Below are positions 1-9,009 of a stretch of DNA of 64,000 nucleotides, piece by piece. Source of the stretch: Nocardia asteroides (GTDB taxonomy: Bacteria > Actinomycetota > Actinomycetes > Mycobacteriales > Mycobacteriaceae); contig CP082844.1 in the NCBI GenBank assembly GCA_019930625.1, positions 868,001-932,000 on the forward strand, written 5' to 3'. The notes below the pieces were generated by a model. That model had not been told where the DNA came from. It saw nothing but the letters and a program-made list of their open reading frames with translations, and did no database searches. Each line of letters begins with the position of its first letter. Position 1 is the stretch's first letter. A program made the position numbers and the translations under genes.

Positions 1-196
1 ACCACTGAACTTCGAGATGCTGGCCCTCTACAACCCCGACCGGGCGACCGAATCCAAACTGCGCGCGGCCTTCGGCAACACGAAGGTGTTCGCCAACCTC
101 ACCTATCTGCCGGACAGCGGGCTGCGCCAGATCAGTGTGCACACGCCACTGTCCGAGCACGGCGACCGAGTGCTGTTCTTCCGCACCACGCCCTGA
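1..196 (+). CDS. 3' end of an unrecognised protein-coding gene
   Basis: An open frame runs in from the left edge (first whole codon at base 2) and ends at a TGA at 194-196. The visible 64 residues include N-F-E-M-L-A-L-Y-N-P-D-R near the start and end in R-V-L-F-F-R-T-T-P. Codon positions show the high third-position GC expected of a real actinobacterial gene. I do not recognise the family from this tail and offer no function. The gene is cut only by the window edge. Confidence 0.6.
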   Translation, partial: PLNFEMLALYNPDRATESKLRAAFGNTKVFANLTYLPDSGLRQISVHTPLSEHGDRVLFFRTTP

Positions 197-364
197 GCCG
201 CGGTAGGGATGTCCCTGGCGCGGGATCGATTTGCGGCAAGGTAGCGCCCATGGTCGCGGTGGCGGTGAACAAAATGCCCGAGGTTTCCGCTCTCGCATCC
301 GCATAGGTCATTTGACCAGGAAATATGTACGCCGAAGTGAACGCGTGGCCGCGCACCGGACCAC

Positions 365-393
365 GCTGGTTACCGCACCCACCGGTAACCAGC
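365..393. terminator. Inverted repeat, possible terminator
   Basis: GCTGGTTACCG (365-375) and CGGTAACCAGC (383-393) form a perfect 11-bp stem around a 7-nt loop. It lies about 170 bp downstream of the stop at 196, in the otherwise empty 197-556 interval. There is no T-run, as is common in actinobacteria. It could end the left-edge gene or be an operator. I see no gene in 197-556. Confidence 0.4.
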
Positions 394-556
394 GGGCGAA
401 CGAATTTCTCGAGAACTAATTGAACGGAATGTTTGATTTGTTCCATGGAGTGCTCTACTGAGACAACGCCCGCACGGTGCTCCGGATCACAGCATCACTG
501 CCGCAGCGCCGACCGGGCGGCTTGTAAACAATCACACGAAGCTACCCGAGGGCCTC

Positions 557-1015
557 ATGGACCAACTGGCGTTGGCGGACACCCCGACCGCCCGATGCGC
601 CTACTATCGACACACCTGCGACCTGCCCGCCGGAGTTAATCCGGATATCGGCCGTATCGTCCTGCGCGCCGGCTTCGTCGGCGCGATCACGATGCCCGCC
701 GCGCTGGGGCAGCAAGTTCGCGACGACCTCACCCATCGCCGAATCGATATGGGTCCGATCATCTCTCACGTGCGTTCCAAACGGTGGACCTTCTTGACCC
801 GCCCGGATCTACCCGACGACGTGCGGCTGTTCGCGGAGCTGTTCCGCTTGAACGTCTCGATCGTGCCCAGCGGCGGCGAGATCGCCTTGCCCTCACCCGC
901 CGATGCCGATGCGGGCTATCGACACTGGATCATCGCTCCGCGCAGCCGTTTCCGTCCTTCCGGCTCGTCCATCATCGACACCGTCCGGTCCTGCACGAGA
1001 ACGGTTCGGCGATGA
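557..1015 (+). CDS. Conserved hypothetical protein, first gene of a DUF4254 cassette
   Basis: This 152-aa protein has no function I recognise. It is clearly paralogous to the minus-strand protein at 12865-13377. Shared landmarks are an N-terminal DTPT-x-RC-x-[YF]YR stretch, PAGV-[ND]-P-x-x-G-R-I, a central R-P-D-L-P-D followed by an aliphatic segment, then IALPSPAD and a C-terminal F-R-P-S segment. I see no signal peptide or membrane segment. Its stop overlaps the ATG of the downstream DUF4254 gene by 4 bases (ATGA, 1012-1015), so the two are probably translationally coupled. The paralogue has the same 4-base overlap with its downstream neighbour, which suggests a conserved two-gene unit. The start at 557 follows a GAGGGC stretch and is likely but not certain. 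Confidence 0.7.
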   Translation: MDQLALADTPTARCAYYRHTCDLPAGVNPDIGRIVLRAGFVGAITMPAALGQQVRDDLTHRRIDMGPIISHVRSKRWTFLTRPDLPDDVRLFAELFRLNVSIVPSGGEIALPSPADADAGYRHWIIAPRSRFRPSGSSIIDTVRSCTRTVRR

Positions 1016-1443
1016 CGACCAGCGCCGCCCTGCCCGCGAAACATCAAGTATTGCAAGCCTGCCGAGGCGAATTGCACGAAAGCAACCCACTGCTGCGCAG
1101 TGCGCACGAACTGACCACGCTGCACGAGCGCAGACTCAGCGCGGGTTGCGAATCGCTCGACGAGATAGATGCGTTGCGAGCGAGCCTGATTCGCGACATC
1201 GACCGCTGGATCACTGTGCAACTGCCGCCCGCGCACGGCGCCGCGCACGTGCACACCGAGACCGTCGGCGCCGTGATCGACCGCCTCGCCCAGTTCACCG
1301 CGAACGCCTACGCGGCTCTGGCCAGCGCCTCGGAGTGGGATCTGTGGGATGCCTGGCAGCGCTTGGCGGAACTGGCCGTCGGCTACGACGACCTTGCCGC
1401 CGAGGTCTGCGCGGGCGTGCGGAGACTTCCCGGCGCGTCGTAA
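1012..1443 (+). CDS. DUF4254-family protein
   Basis: This is a 143-aa soluble, helix-rich protein. It has the features I associate with DUF4254: an N-terminal LLRSAHELTTLHERR segment, L-I-R-D-I-D-R-W-I around residue 64, then H-T-E-T-V-G followed by IDRLAQF, and a C-terminal W-Q-R-L-A-E-L-A-x-G-Y-D-D-L-A. The biochemical role of the family is unknown to me. The ATG at 1012 overlaps the stop of the preceding gene (ATGA). A strong hairpin follows at 1473. A degraded copy of the same family lies at 10266-10394, and a more divergent relative probably lies at 12122-12868. Confidence 0.75.
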   Translation: MTTSAALPAKHQVLQACRGELHESNPLLRSAHELTTLHERRLSAGCESLDEIDALRASLIRDIDRWITVQLPPAHGAAHVHTETVGAVIDRLAQFTANAYAALASASEWDLWDAWQRLAELAVGYDDLAAEVCAGVRRLPGAS

Positions 1444-1472
1444 GTTTCGCCCCGGCTCCCCATCCGCATGGT

Positions 1473-1508
1473 GGGTGGCTGGGGAGTCCGGACGGTCCCC
1501 AGCCACCC
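1473..1508 (+). terminator. Hairpin terminator after the DUF4254 gene
   Basis: GGGTGGCTGGGGA (1473-1485) pairs perfectly with TCCCCAGCCACCC (1496-1508) around a 10-nt loop, 30 bp past the DUF4254 stop codon. The 13-bp GC-rich stem lacks a U-tract, which is typical of actinobacterial terminators. Confidence 0.7.
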
Positions 1509-2192
1509 AGCGGACGAGTAGCTCTCCCCCAGCCATCCGCTGTTCCGGGAGCATGAGTTCGAACGCTGCTGTTCCCGCATCTGCATCGGCGCACCGCCGA
1601 GCCTTCGACGGCCACACCCCGATCGCACACACCGGTGATATTGCCCGAGGAACGGGTCGTTTAAGCCGTATCAAGGGTTGTCCGCGCTATCGCCCGGAGA
1701 CAGCCGAAGGCGGATTTTATCTGTCGATCGTCACTTCGACGCCGCGCGCCGCGGACCGAGCGGACTACCTACGCACACGAAACACCCAGGTCACAGGTGT
1801 CGCCGTCACCGTCGCAGAGTCAGCCGGCCGACCCGATCACATCGAACTGCGGCGCGTGCCAAGCGAATTCGAGTAGCGGCCTACTCACGTCGCCGCCACT
1901 TGCCCGGCCATACGCTGACGGCATCGTTCAGAACAGTATCGAACCAAGGAGGAGTAACCCTTCCACCCCGCACGGGCACCGCCCCGAGCGCACCGCTTCG
2001 GCTCGACACGCAGGACGCGGGTGCAAGGAACGACGTCACCGATCCGGTGAAAGCCGGGTATCGACCGGTGGCCGTGTCGGCGAATGGTGCCGGCACGCGG
2101 CCACGTGGCGAGATCGACCAGGAATCCTGGCGTCGGTGCGGCTCGTTTCCTCGCCGCGCAGTGTCGCCGAGTCGGGCCGCCCGACGGCCGTG
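1509..2192. other. Intergenic stretch without a supported gene
   Basis: This interval separates the convergent DUF4254 cassette (+) and map (-). Open frames here have arginine/proline/serine-rich translations without recognisable motifs. I see no RNA gene and no repeat, and I assign nothing. Confidence 0.5.
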
Positions 2193-2990
2193 CTACTCCG
2201 GACGCAGCGTGAGGATCCGGGGTCCGTCCTCGGTAACGGCGACTGTGTGCTCCCAATGTGCCGCACGGCTGCCGTCCACGGTGACCACGGTCCAGTCGTC
2301 GCCGAGCACCTTGGTCTGGGTGGTGCCGAGGGTGAGCATCGGCTCTATCGCGAGCACCGACCCCACCACGAGTTTCGGCCCCTTCCCCGGTTCTCCCTCG
2401 TTGGCGAGGAAGGGATCGAGGTGCATCTCTCGTCCGATGGCATGACCACCGTAGCCGTCGACGATGCCGTAGGCGCGCCCGTGTTCCTTCTCGGCGGCCC
2501 GGGTGCCCTGCTCGATGGCGTGCGAGACGTCGGTCAGCCGGTTGCCGGGCACCATCGCCGCGATGCCCGCTTCCATCGAAGACTTGGTCGCCTCGCTGAG
2601 CAGCCGGTCGGCCTCGATGATCGTGCCGACGCCGAAGGTCCAAGCCGAATCACCGTGCCAGCCGTCGAGGATCGCCCCGCAGTCGATGGACACCAGATCG
2701 CCCTCGACCAGGATCTCCTCGGCGGTCGGGATCCCGTGCACCACGCGATCGTTCACCGACGCGCAGATGGACGCGGGGAAGCCGTGGTAGCCCTTGAAGG
2801 ACGGCACCGCGCCCGCCTCCCGGATCACCTGCTCGGCGACCTCGTCCAGCTCCAGGGTGGACACCCCGGGTTTGGCTGCCGCGCGCACGGCCACCAGAGC
2901 GTGGCCGACGATCGCGCCGGCAGCCGCCATGGCATCCAGCTCACCTGCCGTGCGGAACGGCACGACCTTCTTCTTGCGATTGAAGACCAT
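2193..2990 (-). CDS. map: Methionine aminopeptidase, type I
   Basis: This 265-aa enzyme removes the N-terminal methionine from nascent proteins in the cytosol. The five metal ligands of the pita-bread fold are visible: D103 in SIDCG, D114 in WHGDSAW, H183 in GGHAIG, E216 in IEPML and E247 in HWEHTVAV. His85 in VVHGIP fits the substrate-binding histidine. The gene is last in the rpsH-to-map block and starts 29 bp after the adk stop, as in the classical spc/secY-adk-map arrangement. The short N-terminus, without a zinc-finger extension, fits the bacterial type I form. I saw no clear terminator downstream of the stop at 2193. Confidence 0.95.
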   Translation of the reverse strand: MVFNRKKKVVPFRTAGELDAMAAAGAIVGHALVAVRAAAKPGVSTLELDEVAEQVIREAGAVPSFKGYHGFPASICASVNDRVVHGIPTAEEILVEGDLVSIDCGAILDGWHGDSAWTFGVGTIIEADRLLSEATKSSMEAGIAAMVPGNRLTDVSHAIEQGTRAAEKEHGRAYGIVDGYGGHAIGREMHLDPFLANEGEPGKGPKLVVGSVLAIEPMLTLGTTQTKVLGDDWTVVTVDGSRAAHWEHTVAVTEDGPRILTLRPE

Positions 2991-3019
2991 CCGGCCTCAG
3001 TGCTCCATCACGAGCCGGC

Positions 3020-3565
3020 TCAGTGGCCCAGCGCGCGAAGTGCCCGCGCGTTGACGTCGTCGACCTCGCCGACACCGTCGACCGAGACGACCAAGCCGTC
3101 GTAGTGATCCAGCAGCGGCTCGGTCTCCTCGCGGTACACCCGGAGCCGGTTGCGGATGACGTTCTCGTTGTCGTCGGCGCGACCGCGCGAGAGCATCCGC
3201 GCCACGACGGTGTCCTCCGGCACGACGAAGCGCAGGACCGCGTCGAGCTTGGTGTTCATGTCCTCGAGGATCTTCTCCAGCGCGTCGGCCTGGTCCACCG
3301 TGCGCGGGTATCCGTCCAGTACGAACCCGTTGGCGGCGTCGGGCTCGTTGACCCGCGCCTCCACCATCCGGTTGGTCACGTCGCTGGGCACCAGGTCGCC
3401 CGCGTCCATGTACTTCTGCGCTTCACGACCGAGCGGGGTCTGCTGGCTGATGTTCGCACGGAACAGGTCCCCGGTGGAGATGTGCGGAACGCCCAGCTTC
3501 TCCGACAGCAGGACGGCCTGGGTGCCTTTACCGGCGCCCGGCGGACCGAGCAGTACAACTCTCAC
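3020..3565 (-). CDS. adk: Adenylate kinase
   Basis: This 181-aa kinase catalyses ATP + AMP = 2 ADP. The P-loop GPPGAGKGT is at residues 7-15, the AMP-binding STGDLFR follows near residue 31, and DGYPRT comes before the lid. The lid is the short type seen in actinobacteria (the [11 protein letters not shown] region) and has no zinc cysteines. The start is a GTG at 3565-3563 that overlaps the secY TGA (GTGA), so translation is probably coupled to secY. The next gene in the block is map. Confidence 0.95.
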   Translation of the reverse strand: MRVVLLGPPGAGKGTQAVLLSEKLGVPHISTGDLFRANISQQTPLGREAQKYMDAGDLVPSDVTNRMVEARVNEPDAANGFVLDGYPRTVDQADALEKILEDMNTKLDAVLRFVVPEDTVVARMLSRGRADDNENVIRNRLRVYREETEPLLDHYDGLVVSVDGVGEVDDVNARALRALGH

Positions 3566-4884
3566 TTGAGGAACCCTTCGTAATTTCGATTCATCAGCTG
3601 GCTCTCGATCTGCTTCACCGTGTCCAAACCGACGCTCACCATGATCAGCACCGCGGTACCGCCGAACGGAAGGTTCTGGACACCACCGGAGGAACCGATG
3701 TCGAGGAACAGGTTCGGCAGCACGGCGACCAGACCGAGATAGATCGAGCCGGGGAGGGTGATACGGCTCAGGACGTAGTTGAGGTAGTCGGCGGTCGGCT
3801 TGCCGGGCCGGTAGCCCGGGATGAAGCCACCGAACTTCTTCATCTCGTCGGCGCGCTCCTCCGGGTTGAAGGTGATCGCGACGTAGAAGTAGGTGAAGAA
3901 CACGATCAGACCGAAGTAGATCGCGATGTAGACCGGGTTGCTCGGATTCACCAGGTATTTCTGGATGACTTCCTGCCACCAGCTCGGATCCTGGTTGTTC
4001 TGCGATCCCGTCAGCTGCGCGACCAGGTTCGGCAGGTACAGCAGCGACGAGGCGAAGATGACGGGGATGACACCCGCCTGGTTCACCTTCAGCGGCAGAT
4101 AGGTCGAGGAGCCGCCGTACATCTTCCGGCCGACCACGCGCTTGGCGTACTGCACCGGGATCCGGCGCTGCGCCTGCTCGACGTAGACCACGACGGCGAT
4201 GACGGCCAGCGCGGCGACGCACACCAGGGTGAATACCAAGCCGCCCCGGCTGTCGAGGATCGCCTTGCCCTCGGTCGGGATGCGAGCGGCGATGCCCGCG
4301 AAGATCAGCAGCGACATGCCGTTACCGATGCCGCGCTCGGTGATCTGCTCGCCGAACCACATCACCAGCGCCGCGCCCGCGGTCATCACGAGCACGATGA
4401 TGATCATGCCGAAGATGCTGGTGTCGGCCAGGATGTCCTGCTGGCAGCCCTGCAGCAGCTGGCCGCGGGCCGCCAGGGCGACCAAGCCCGTTGCCTGCAG
4501 GATGGCCAGCGCGATCGACAGGTATCTGGTGTACTGCGTCATCTTGGTCTGGCCGGCTTGGCCTTCCTTGCGCAGTTCCTCGAACCGCGGGATGACGACC
4601 GTGAGCAGCTGGATGATGATGCTCGCGGTGATGTAGGGCATGATGCCGATCGCGAAGACCGACAGCTGCAGCAGCGCACCACCGGAGAACAGGTTGATCA
4701 GCTGGTAGATTCCGGCGGACTCACCGCCGGAGACCAAGTCGATGCACTCCTGGACCGCCTTGTAGTCGACGCCGGGGGACGGCAGCGCGGCACCGACGCG
4801 GTACAACGCGACCAACCCCAGCGTGAAGAGAATCTTCCGCCGTAAGTCCGGAGTCCGGAAGGCCGATACGAAGGCGGAAAGCAC
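3562..4884 (-). CDS. secY: Preprotein translocase channel subunit SecY
   Basis: This 440-aa protein is the membrane channel of the Sec translocon. It shows about ten hydrophobic segments, an N-terminal [23 protein letters not shown], and a C-terminal cytosolic loop containing [18 protein letters not shown] and RPGKPT-x-x-Y, the region that contacts SecA and the ribosome. It lies downstream of rplO and upstream of adk, the standard actinobacterial order. The 171-bp gap between rplO and secY is the largest inside this block and may hold an extra promoter for secY-adk-map, though I could not pick a convincing -35/-10 pair. Confidence 0.96.
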   Translation of the reverse strand: MLSAFVSAFRTPDLRRKILFTLGLVALYRVGAALPSPGVDYKAVQECIDLVSGGESAGIYQLINLFSGGALLQLSVFAIGIMPYITASIIIQLLTVVIPRFEELRKEGQAGQTKMTQYTRYLSIALAILQATGLVALAARGQLLQGCQQDILADTSIFGMIIIVLVMTAGAALVMWFGEQITERGIGNGMSLLIFAGIAARIPTEGKAILDSRGGLVFTLVCVAALAVIAVVVYVEQAQRRIPVQYAKRVVGRKMYGGSSTYLPLKVNQAGVIPVIFASSLLYLPNLVAQLTGSQNNQDPSWWQEVIQKYLVNPSNPVYIAIYFGLIVFFTYFYVAITFNPEERADEMKKFGGFIPGYRPGKPTADYLNYVLSRITLPGSIYLGLVAVLPNLFLDIGSSGGVQNLPFGGTAVLIMVSVGLDTVKQIESQLMNRNYEGFLK

Positions 4885-5055
4885 TGATCCTCCTGGCGAA
4901 CGACATGGTCATGACATGGATGTTCAGCGATGTCCCTGCTCGACACAGAAGGGACGCCGAAAACCACGACGAGGCTGGCAGACAACTTACTGAACTCTAA
5001 CAGTGGCACCGGACGAGCCTTCACTCGTCCGATGCCGCTGTCATGCAGAGTACCG

Positions 5056-5499
5056 TCAGCCCAGCTCGGTGACGGTGCCACCGGCGGCGGTGATCTTCTC
5101 CTTCGCCGAACCGGTGACCTTGTCCACGGTCACCTGGACCGCGACGCCGATCTCGCCATCGCCGAGGACCTTGACCAGCTGGTTCTTGCGAACCGCGCCG
5201 ACCGCCACGAGCTCGGCCTTGCCGACCTCGCCACCCTCGGGGAACAGCTTCGCGATCGCGCCGACGTTCACGACCTGGTATTCCGTGCGGAACGGGTTCG
5301 TGAAGCCCTTGAGCTTGGGCAGCCGCATGTGCAGCGGCATCTGCCCACCCTCGAAGGCGGCAGGCACGTTCTTGCGCGCCTTGGTGCCCTTGGTACCACG
5401 GCCCGCGGTCTTGCCCTTGGAGCCCTCACCGCGACCCACGCGGGTCTTCGCGGTCTTGGATCCGGGAGCCGGACGCAGGTGATGCAACTTGATGGTCAT
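5056..5499 (-). CDS. rplO: 50S ribosomal protein L15
   Basis: This 147-aa protein begins [15 protein letters not shown] and continues with the glycine/lysine-rich [19 protein letters not shown] stretch typical of L15, then [17 protein letters not shown] chose the ATG at 5499. It has an AGGAGG-type site just upstream, formed inside the end of rpmD. An in-frame ATG five codons earlier would include that ribosome-binding site. The stop of rpmD is at 5501, one base upstream. Confidence 0.95.
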   Translation of the reverse strand: MTIKLHHLRPAPGSKTAKTRVGRGEGSKGKTAGRGTKGTKARKNVPAAFEGGQMPLHMRLPKLKGFTNPFRTEYQVVNVGAIAKLFPEGGEVGKAELVAVGAVRKNQLVKVLGDGEIGVAVQVTVDKVTGSAKEKITAAGGTVTELG

Positions 5500-5500
5500 G

Positions 5501-5680
5501 TCAGACCTCCTCAACGGTCACGAGGTGGCGCACGACGTTGATCAGCCCGCGGTTCTGGGCGTTGTCCTCGCGGACCACGGTCTTGCGGATACCGCGCAGA
5601 CCGAGGGTCCTGAGGCTGTCCCGCTGATTCTTCTTGGCGCCGATCGAACTCTTGATCTGGGTCACCTTGAGATCTGCCAT
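5501..5680 (-). CDS. rpmD: 50S ribosomal protein L30
   Basis: This 59-aa protein begins [20 protein letters not shown] and ends in HLVTVEEV, the normal length and pattern for bacterial L30. It binds 23S rRNA in the large subunit. Its ATG (5680-5678) shares one base with the rpsE TAA (5682-5680), and its TGA lies one base from the rplO start. The tight packing indicates co-translation with both neighbours. Confidence 0.94.
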   Translation of the reverse strand: MADLKVTQIKSSIGAKKNQRDSLRTLGLRGIRKTVVREDNAQNRGLINVVRHLVTVEEV

Positions 5681-6339
5681 TACTTGACACCTCCGGCAGC
5701 CTGAGCGCGCGCACGCAGCATGCCCGCAGGAGCGACGTCCTCGAGCGGCAGGCCACGGCGAGCCGCGACCTCTTCGGGACGCTGCAGCTGCTTGAGGGCA
5801 GTGACAGTCGCGTGCACGACGTTGATGGCGTTGTCGCTGCCGAGCGACTTCGCCAGAATGTCGTGGATACCGGCGCATTCCAGCACGGCACGAGCCGCGC
5901 CGCCGGCGATCACACCGGTACCCGGCGAGGCCGGACGCAGCATGACCACACCGGCGGCCGCCTCACCCTGAACCGGGTGCGTGATGGTGGAGCCGATCAT
6001 CGGGACGCGGAAGAAGTTCTTGCGAGCCTCCTCGACGCCCTTCTGGATGGCCGCGGGAACTTCCTTGGCCTTGCCGTAGCCGACGCCGACCAGACCGTTG
6101 CCGTCACCGACGATCACGAGGGCGGTGAAGCTGAAACGCCGACCACCCTTCACGACCTTGGAGACGCGGTTGATCGCGACGACCCGCTCGAGCTGGTTCT
6201 TCTCGGCGGCGCTGTCGCGGCGGTCACCGCCACCCCGGCGGTCGCCGCCACCGCGACGGTCGCCGCGGCCGCCCTCGGGGGCGCTGCCATTCTGTCCGGC
6301 GGGTCCGCTTCCGCCGTCACGCCTCTGACGTCCCGGCAT
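5680..6339 (-). CDS. rpsE: 30S ribosomal protein S5
   Basis: This 219-aa protein is longer than S5 of many bacteria because of a roughly 45-residue glycine/arginine-rich N-terminal extension with GGGDRR repeats, common in actinobacteria. The conserved S5 body follows: [34 protein letters not shown], and [23 protein letters not shown]5 takes part in mRNA helicase activity and decoding fidelity. The gene starts 70 bp after the rplR stop and its TAA overlaps the rpmD ATG. Confidence 0.95.
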   Translation of the reverse strand: MPGRQRRDGGSGPAGQNGSAPEGGRGDRRGGGDRRGGGDRRDSAAEKNQLERVVAINRVSKVVKGGRRFSFTALVIVGDGNGLVGVGYGKAKEVPAAIQKGVEEARKNFFRVPMIGSTITHPVQGEAAAGVVMLRPASPGTGVIAGGAARAVLECAGIHDILAKSLGSDNAINVVHATVTALKQLQRPEEVAARRGLPLEDVAPAGMLRARAQAAGGVK

Positions 6340-6409
6340 CAGACGTTCCTTCCGTTCATGATCAGCTGAACGCTCAGCTGTGTTTCCTGGATGCTCCGCA
6401 GGTTACGCA

Positions 6410-6817
6410 TCAGAATTTCAACCCACCTTCGCGAGCGGCATCGGCCAGTGCGGCGATCCGGCCGTGGTAGTCGTGCCCACCACGGTCGAACACGACGGCC
6501 TCGACACCGGCGGCCTTGGCACGCTCGGCCAGCAGGGCGCCGACCTTCTTGCTCTTGGCCGACTTGTCGCCGTCCAGCGCGCGCACGTCGGCCTCGATGG
6601 TCGAGGCGGCGGCGATGGTCTTGCCGACCGAGTCGTCGACCAGCTGCGCGTGCAGATGACGCGAGGAGCGGTTGACCACCAGGCGCGGACGCTCGGTGGT
6701 CCCTTCCACCTTCTTGCGCAGGCGGAAGTGACGGCGCGTCTTCGACAGGCGACGCTGCGTCGACACGTCCTTGCCCAGGGGGATGCGCTTGGCCTTCTGG
6801 TTTGCGGTTTGCGCCAT
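6410..6817 (-). CDS. rplR: 50S ribosomal protein L18
   Basis: This 135-aa 5S-rRNA-binding protein has [32 protein letters not shown], then the C-terminal [26 protein letters not shown] characteristic of L18. I placed the start at the ATG 6817-6815 (MAQTAN), two bases after the rplF stop. An in-frame GTG two codons further upstream (6823) is possible. Confidence 0.95.
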   Translation of the reverse strand: MAQTANQKAKRIPLGKDVSTQRRLSKTRRHFRLRKKVEGTTERPRLVVNRSSRHLHAQLVDDSVGKTIAAASTIEADVRALDGDKSAKSKKVGALLAERAKAAGVEAVVFDRGGHDYHGRIAALADAAREGGLKF

Positions 6818-6819
6818 GA

Positions 6820-7359
6820 TCACTTACCCGTCTTTCCGACCTTGCGGCGAACGACCTCGCCGGCGTAGCGGATGCCCTTGCCCTTGTACGGGTCGGGCTT
6901 GCGCAGGCCGTGGATGACCGCCGAAATCTGGCCGACCTTCTGCTTGTCGATTCCGGACACGGAGAACTTGGTGGGCGATTCCACCGCGAAAGTGATGCCC
7001 TCGGGCGCCTCGATCGGCACCGGGTGGCTGTAGCCGAGGGCGAACTCGAGGTTCTGGCCCTTCAGCGCGACGCGGTAACCGACGCCGAAGATTTCCATCT
7101 TCTTCTCGTAGCCCTGGGTCACACCGACGATCATGTTCGACACGAGGGTGCGGGTCAGTCCGTGCAGCGCGCGGCTGCGGCGCTCGTCGTCCGGACGGAC
7201 GACCTCGAGCTGGCCGTCCTCGCCCTTGGCGACGGTGATCGGCTCGGCGACGGTGAGCGAGAGGGAGCCCTTGGGCCCCTTCACCGAGATGTCCTGGCCG
7301 TCGATGGCGACATCGACGCCGGCCGGAATGGCGATGGGCTTCTTACCAATACGCGACAT
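6820..7359 (-). CDS. rplF: 50S ribosomal protein L6
   Basis: This 179-aa protein begins [17 protein letters not shown] and shows the two-fold repeated L6 domain, with VKGPKGSLS near residue 31 and the C-terminal signature [14 protein letters not shown]. It binds 23S rRNA near the factor-binding site. The start is 14 bp after the rpsH stop and the stop is two bases before the rplR start. Confidence 0.96.
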   Translation of the reverse strand: MSRIGKKPIAIPAGVDVAIDGQDISVKGPKGSLSLTVAEPITVAKGEDGQLEVVRPDDERRSRALHGLTRTLVSNMIVGVTQGYEKKMEIFGVGYRVALKGQNLEFALGYSHPVPIEAPEGITFAVESPTKFSVSGIDKQKVGQISAVIHGLRKPDPYKGKGIRYAGEVVRRKVGKTGK

Positions 7360-7373
7360 TGTCCTGACCTCCC

Positions 7374-7772
7374 TTACCAGACGTAGGCGAGGACTTCGCC
7401 GCCCACGCCCTGCTTGGCCGCCTGCTTATCGGTCAGCAGGCCGGAGGACGTGGAGATGATCGCCACGCCGAGGCCGCCGAGCACCTTGGGCAGGTTGGTG
7501 GATTTCGCGTACACGCGCAGACCGGGCTTGGAGACACGGCGCACGCCGGCGAGGCTGCGCTCGCGGCTCGGGCCGTACTTGAGGTCGACGATGAGCGTCT
7601 TGCCCACCTGAGCGTCCTCGGTCCGGTAATCGGCGATGTAGCCCTCGCGCTTGAGGATCTCGGCGATATTCGCCTTGAGCTTCGAGTGCGGAGCCTTCAC
7701 CTGATCGTGGTACGCCGAGTTGGCGTTGCGCAGACGTGTCAGGAAGTCTGCGATCGGATCAGTCATGGTCAT
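7374..7772 (-). CDS. rpsH: 30S ribosomal protein S8
   Basis: This 132-aa protein begins [18 protein letters not shown] and ends in the S8 pattern [25 protein letters not shown]. In E. coli S8 is the translational repressor of the spc operon. It is the first gene of the downstream half of the operon. The usual neighbour rpsN is not upstream here but about 21 kb away (28918-29103). I chose the first ATG of ATG-ACC-ATG (7772). The second, at 7766, is equally open. A promoter-like element lies about 165-185 bp upstream. Confidence 0.95.
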   Translation of the reverse strand: MTMTDPIADFLTRLRNANSAYHDQVKAPHSKLKANIAEILKREGYIADYRTEDAQVGKTLIVDLKYGPSRERSLAGVRRVSKPGLRVYAKSTNLPKVLGGLGVAIISTSSGLLTDKQAAKQGVGGEVLAYVW

Positions 7773-7935
7773 GGTTCGACCTAGACACCTTTCTCGCCGC
7801 GGTTCCCATACAACGCCGCCGTGCGCATCGGCACGTCCGGCGGTGGGCCTACGACAATTCGGATGGTCCGGCCGACACTTGCCGACCGGAGGAGGTTCGA
7901 TCGCCCGAGCGCACGCATGCGGGCATGGAGGTGCC

Positions 7936-7955
7936 CAGGCAACCGCTCTAGTGTA
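7936..7955 (-). promoter_or_regulatory. Putative promoter of the rpsH-map block
   Basis: On the minus strand this reads TACACTAGAGCGGTTGCCTG. It matches the element upstream of rplN (30528-30547) at 19 of 20 positions. TACACT fits a -10 hexamer, and TTGTCC lies 16 bp upstream as a possible -35. The shared element ahead of both ribosomal blocks suggests both are transcribed from the same class of growth-regulated promoter. No transcription start was measured. Confidence 0.55.
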
Positions 7956-8055
7956 GGCAAGGGGTTCAGCGGGACAAAATCGGGGTCGGTGAGGGGGCCG
8001 AGTCGCTGGACTCATGACCAGCGGAAACAGCCCGTGACCGGGCTAACATGAAGCC

Positions 8056-8712
8056 ATGGCAAGTCCGCGCGGCGAACGTCCCGACCTCCCGGAGTACATG
8101 ACCTGGGAGGAACTCGAACAACTGCCCGAAGACATCGCCGGGCAGATCGAACTGTGGGACGGGCGTGTCGTATGGCTACGCCGGGGACCTGCCGAGCATC
8201 AAGAATTCACCAATCTGTTGTGGAGTGGATTGCGTCGGTGTGCCCGCGAAAACATGACGGTGGACCCGCGGCACTGTTGGCGGGTTCACACGGAAACCAA
8301 CATCTTCTTCGGCGAATCAGGAAAGTCGGACTTCGTCACGCCGGACTTTCTGATACAGCGCTGCCTCCCGAACCCCTATCAGGATGTTCGCGCTGCCGAT
8401 GTTCTCTTGGTCGGCGAGGTCCTCTCTCCGTCGAACACTCAGACCGACATGTACGCCAAGCAAGCGCGCTATGCCAGGGCAGGCATCCCCATGTACTGGG
8501 AGGTGACGCTGGAACGCGAGAGGAGCGCCATCGAGATGGTCCGCGCCTTCGCACTGGAGACGACCCACGGCAAGCTGCTTCCACCAGGCGTACACCCCCT
8601 TCGCCCAGCCAACTACCTCGTCACCGGCGAGTGGTCGCCGAAGAATTCCGACGCCATCACCATCGACTTCCCCTTCCCGATCCACATCCCGTGGTCGGAC
8701 CTCGAGTTCTGA
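8056..8712 (+). CDS. Uma2-family (DUF820) putative endonuclease
   Basis: This 218-aa protein has the Uma2 pattern: an N-terminal YMTWEELEQLPED, then ELWDGRVVWL, then V-T-P-D-F-L-I near residue 94, followed by the acidic strand L-V-G-E-V-L-S-P-S-N and an MYAKQARYARAGIPMYWEV helix-strand unit. Together these form a PD-(D/E)xK-like nuclease core, with D97, E116 and K133 as candidate active-site residues. The cellular role of Uma2 proteins is poorly known. It is the first gene of the island next to the rpsH promoter and is divergent from it. No ribosome-binding site stands out before the ATG. Confidence 0.8.
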   Translation: MASPRGERPDLPEYMTWEELEQLPEDIAGQIELWDGRVVWLRRGPAEHQEFTNLLWSGLRRCARENMTVDPRHCWRVHTETNIFFGESGKSDFVTPDFLIQRCLPNPYQDVRAADVLLVGEVLSPSNTQTDMYAKQARYARAGIPMYWEVTLERERSAIEMVRAFALETTHGKLLPPGVHPLRPANYLVTGEWSPKNSDAITIDFPFPIHIPWSDLEF

Positions 8713-9009
8713 GTCGGCGAAGGCAACTGACAACATTCCGCAAGACCGAGGACCCCCAGTCCCCACTGGAACTCGACACGCGGGCCTTACCCGTTCGACA
8801 CCCGTCGAGCATGAGACCGCAACGCGCGGCCTGAAACATCACGACCCCGCGGGTCAACCGAACTCGGGGGAGCCCCGTGGCACGGAAGTGTTGGCACGAA
8901 ATATTGCTGGACAGTACGCTTCTCGAAGTAGCAGTAGCTGTTCGGTGGCCGAAGCACAGTTGCGCGGATGACCGCGTCCCAGCACACACGACTATCTGGA
9001 GTTCCATTT

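Noticed and set aside
1349..1876. Possible plus-strand gene across the terminator after DUF4254
   Set aside because: It would overlap the DUF4254 gene and read through a perfect 13-bp hairpin; its translation has no recognisable pattern.
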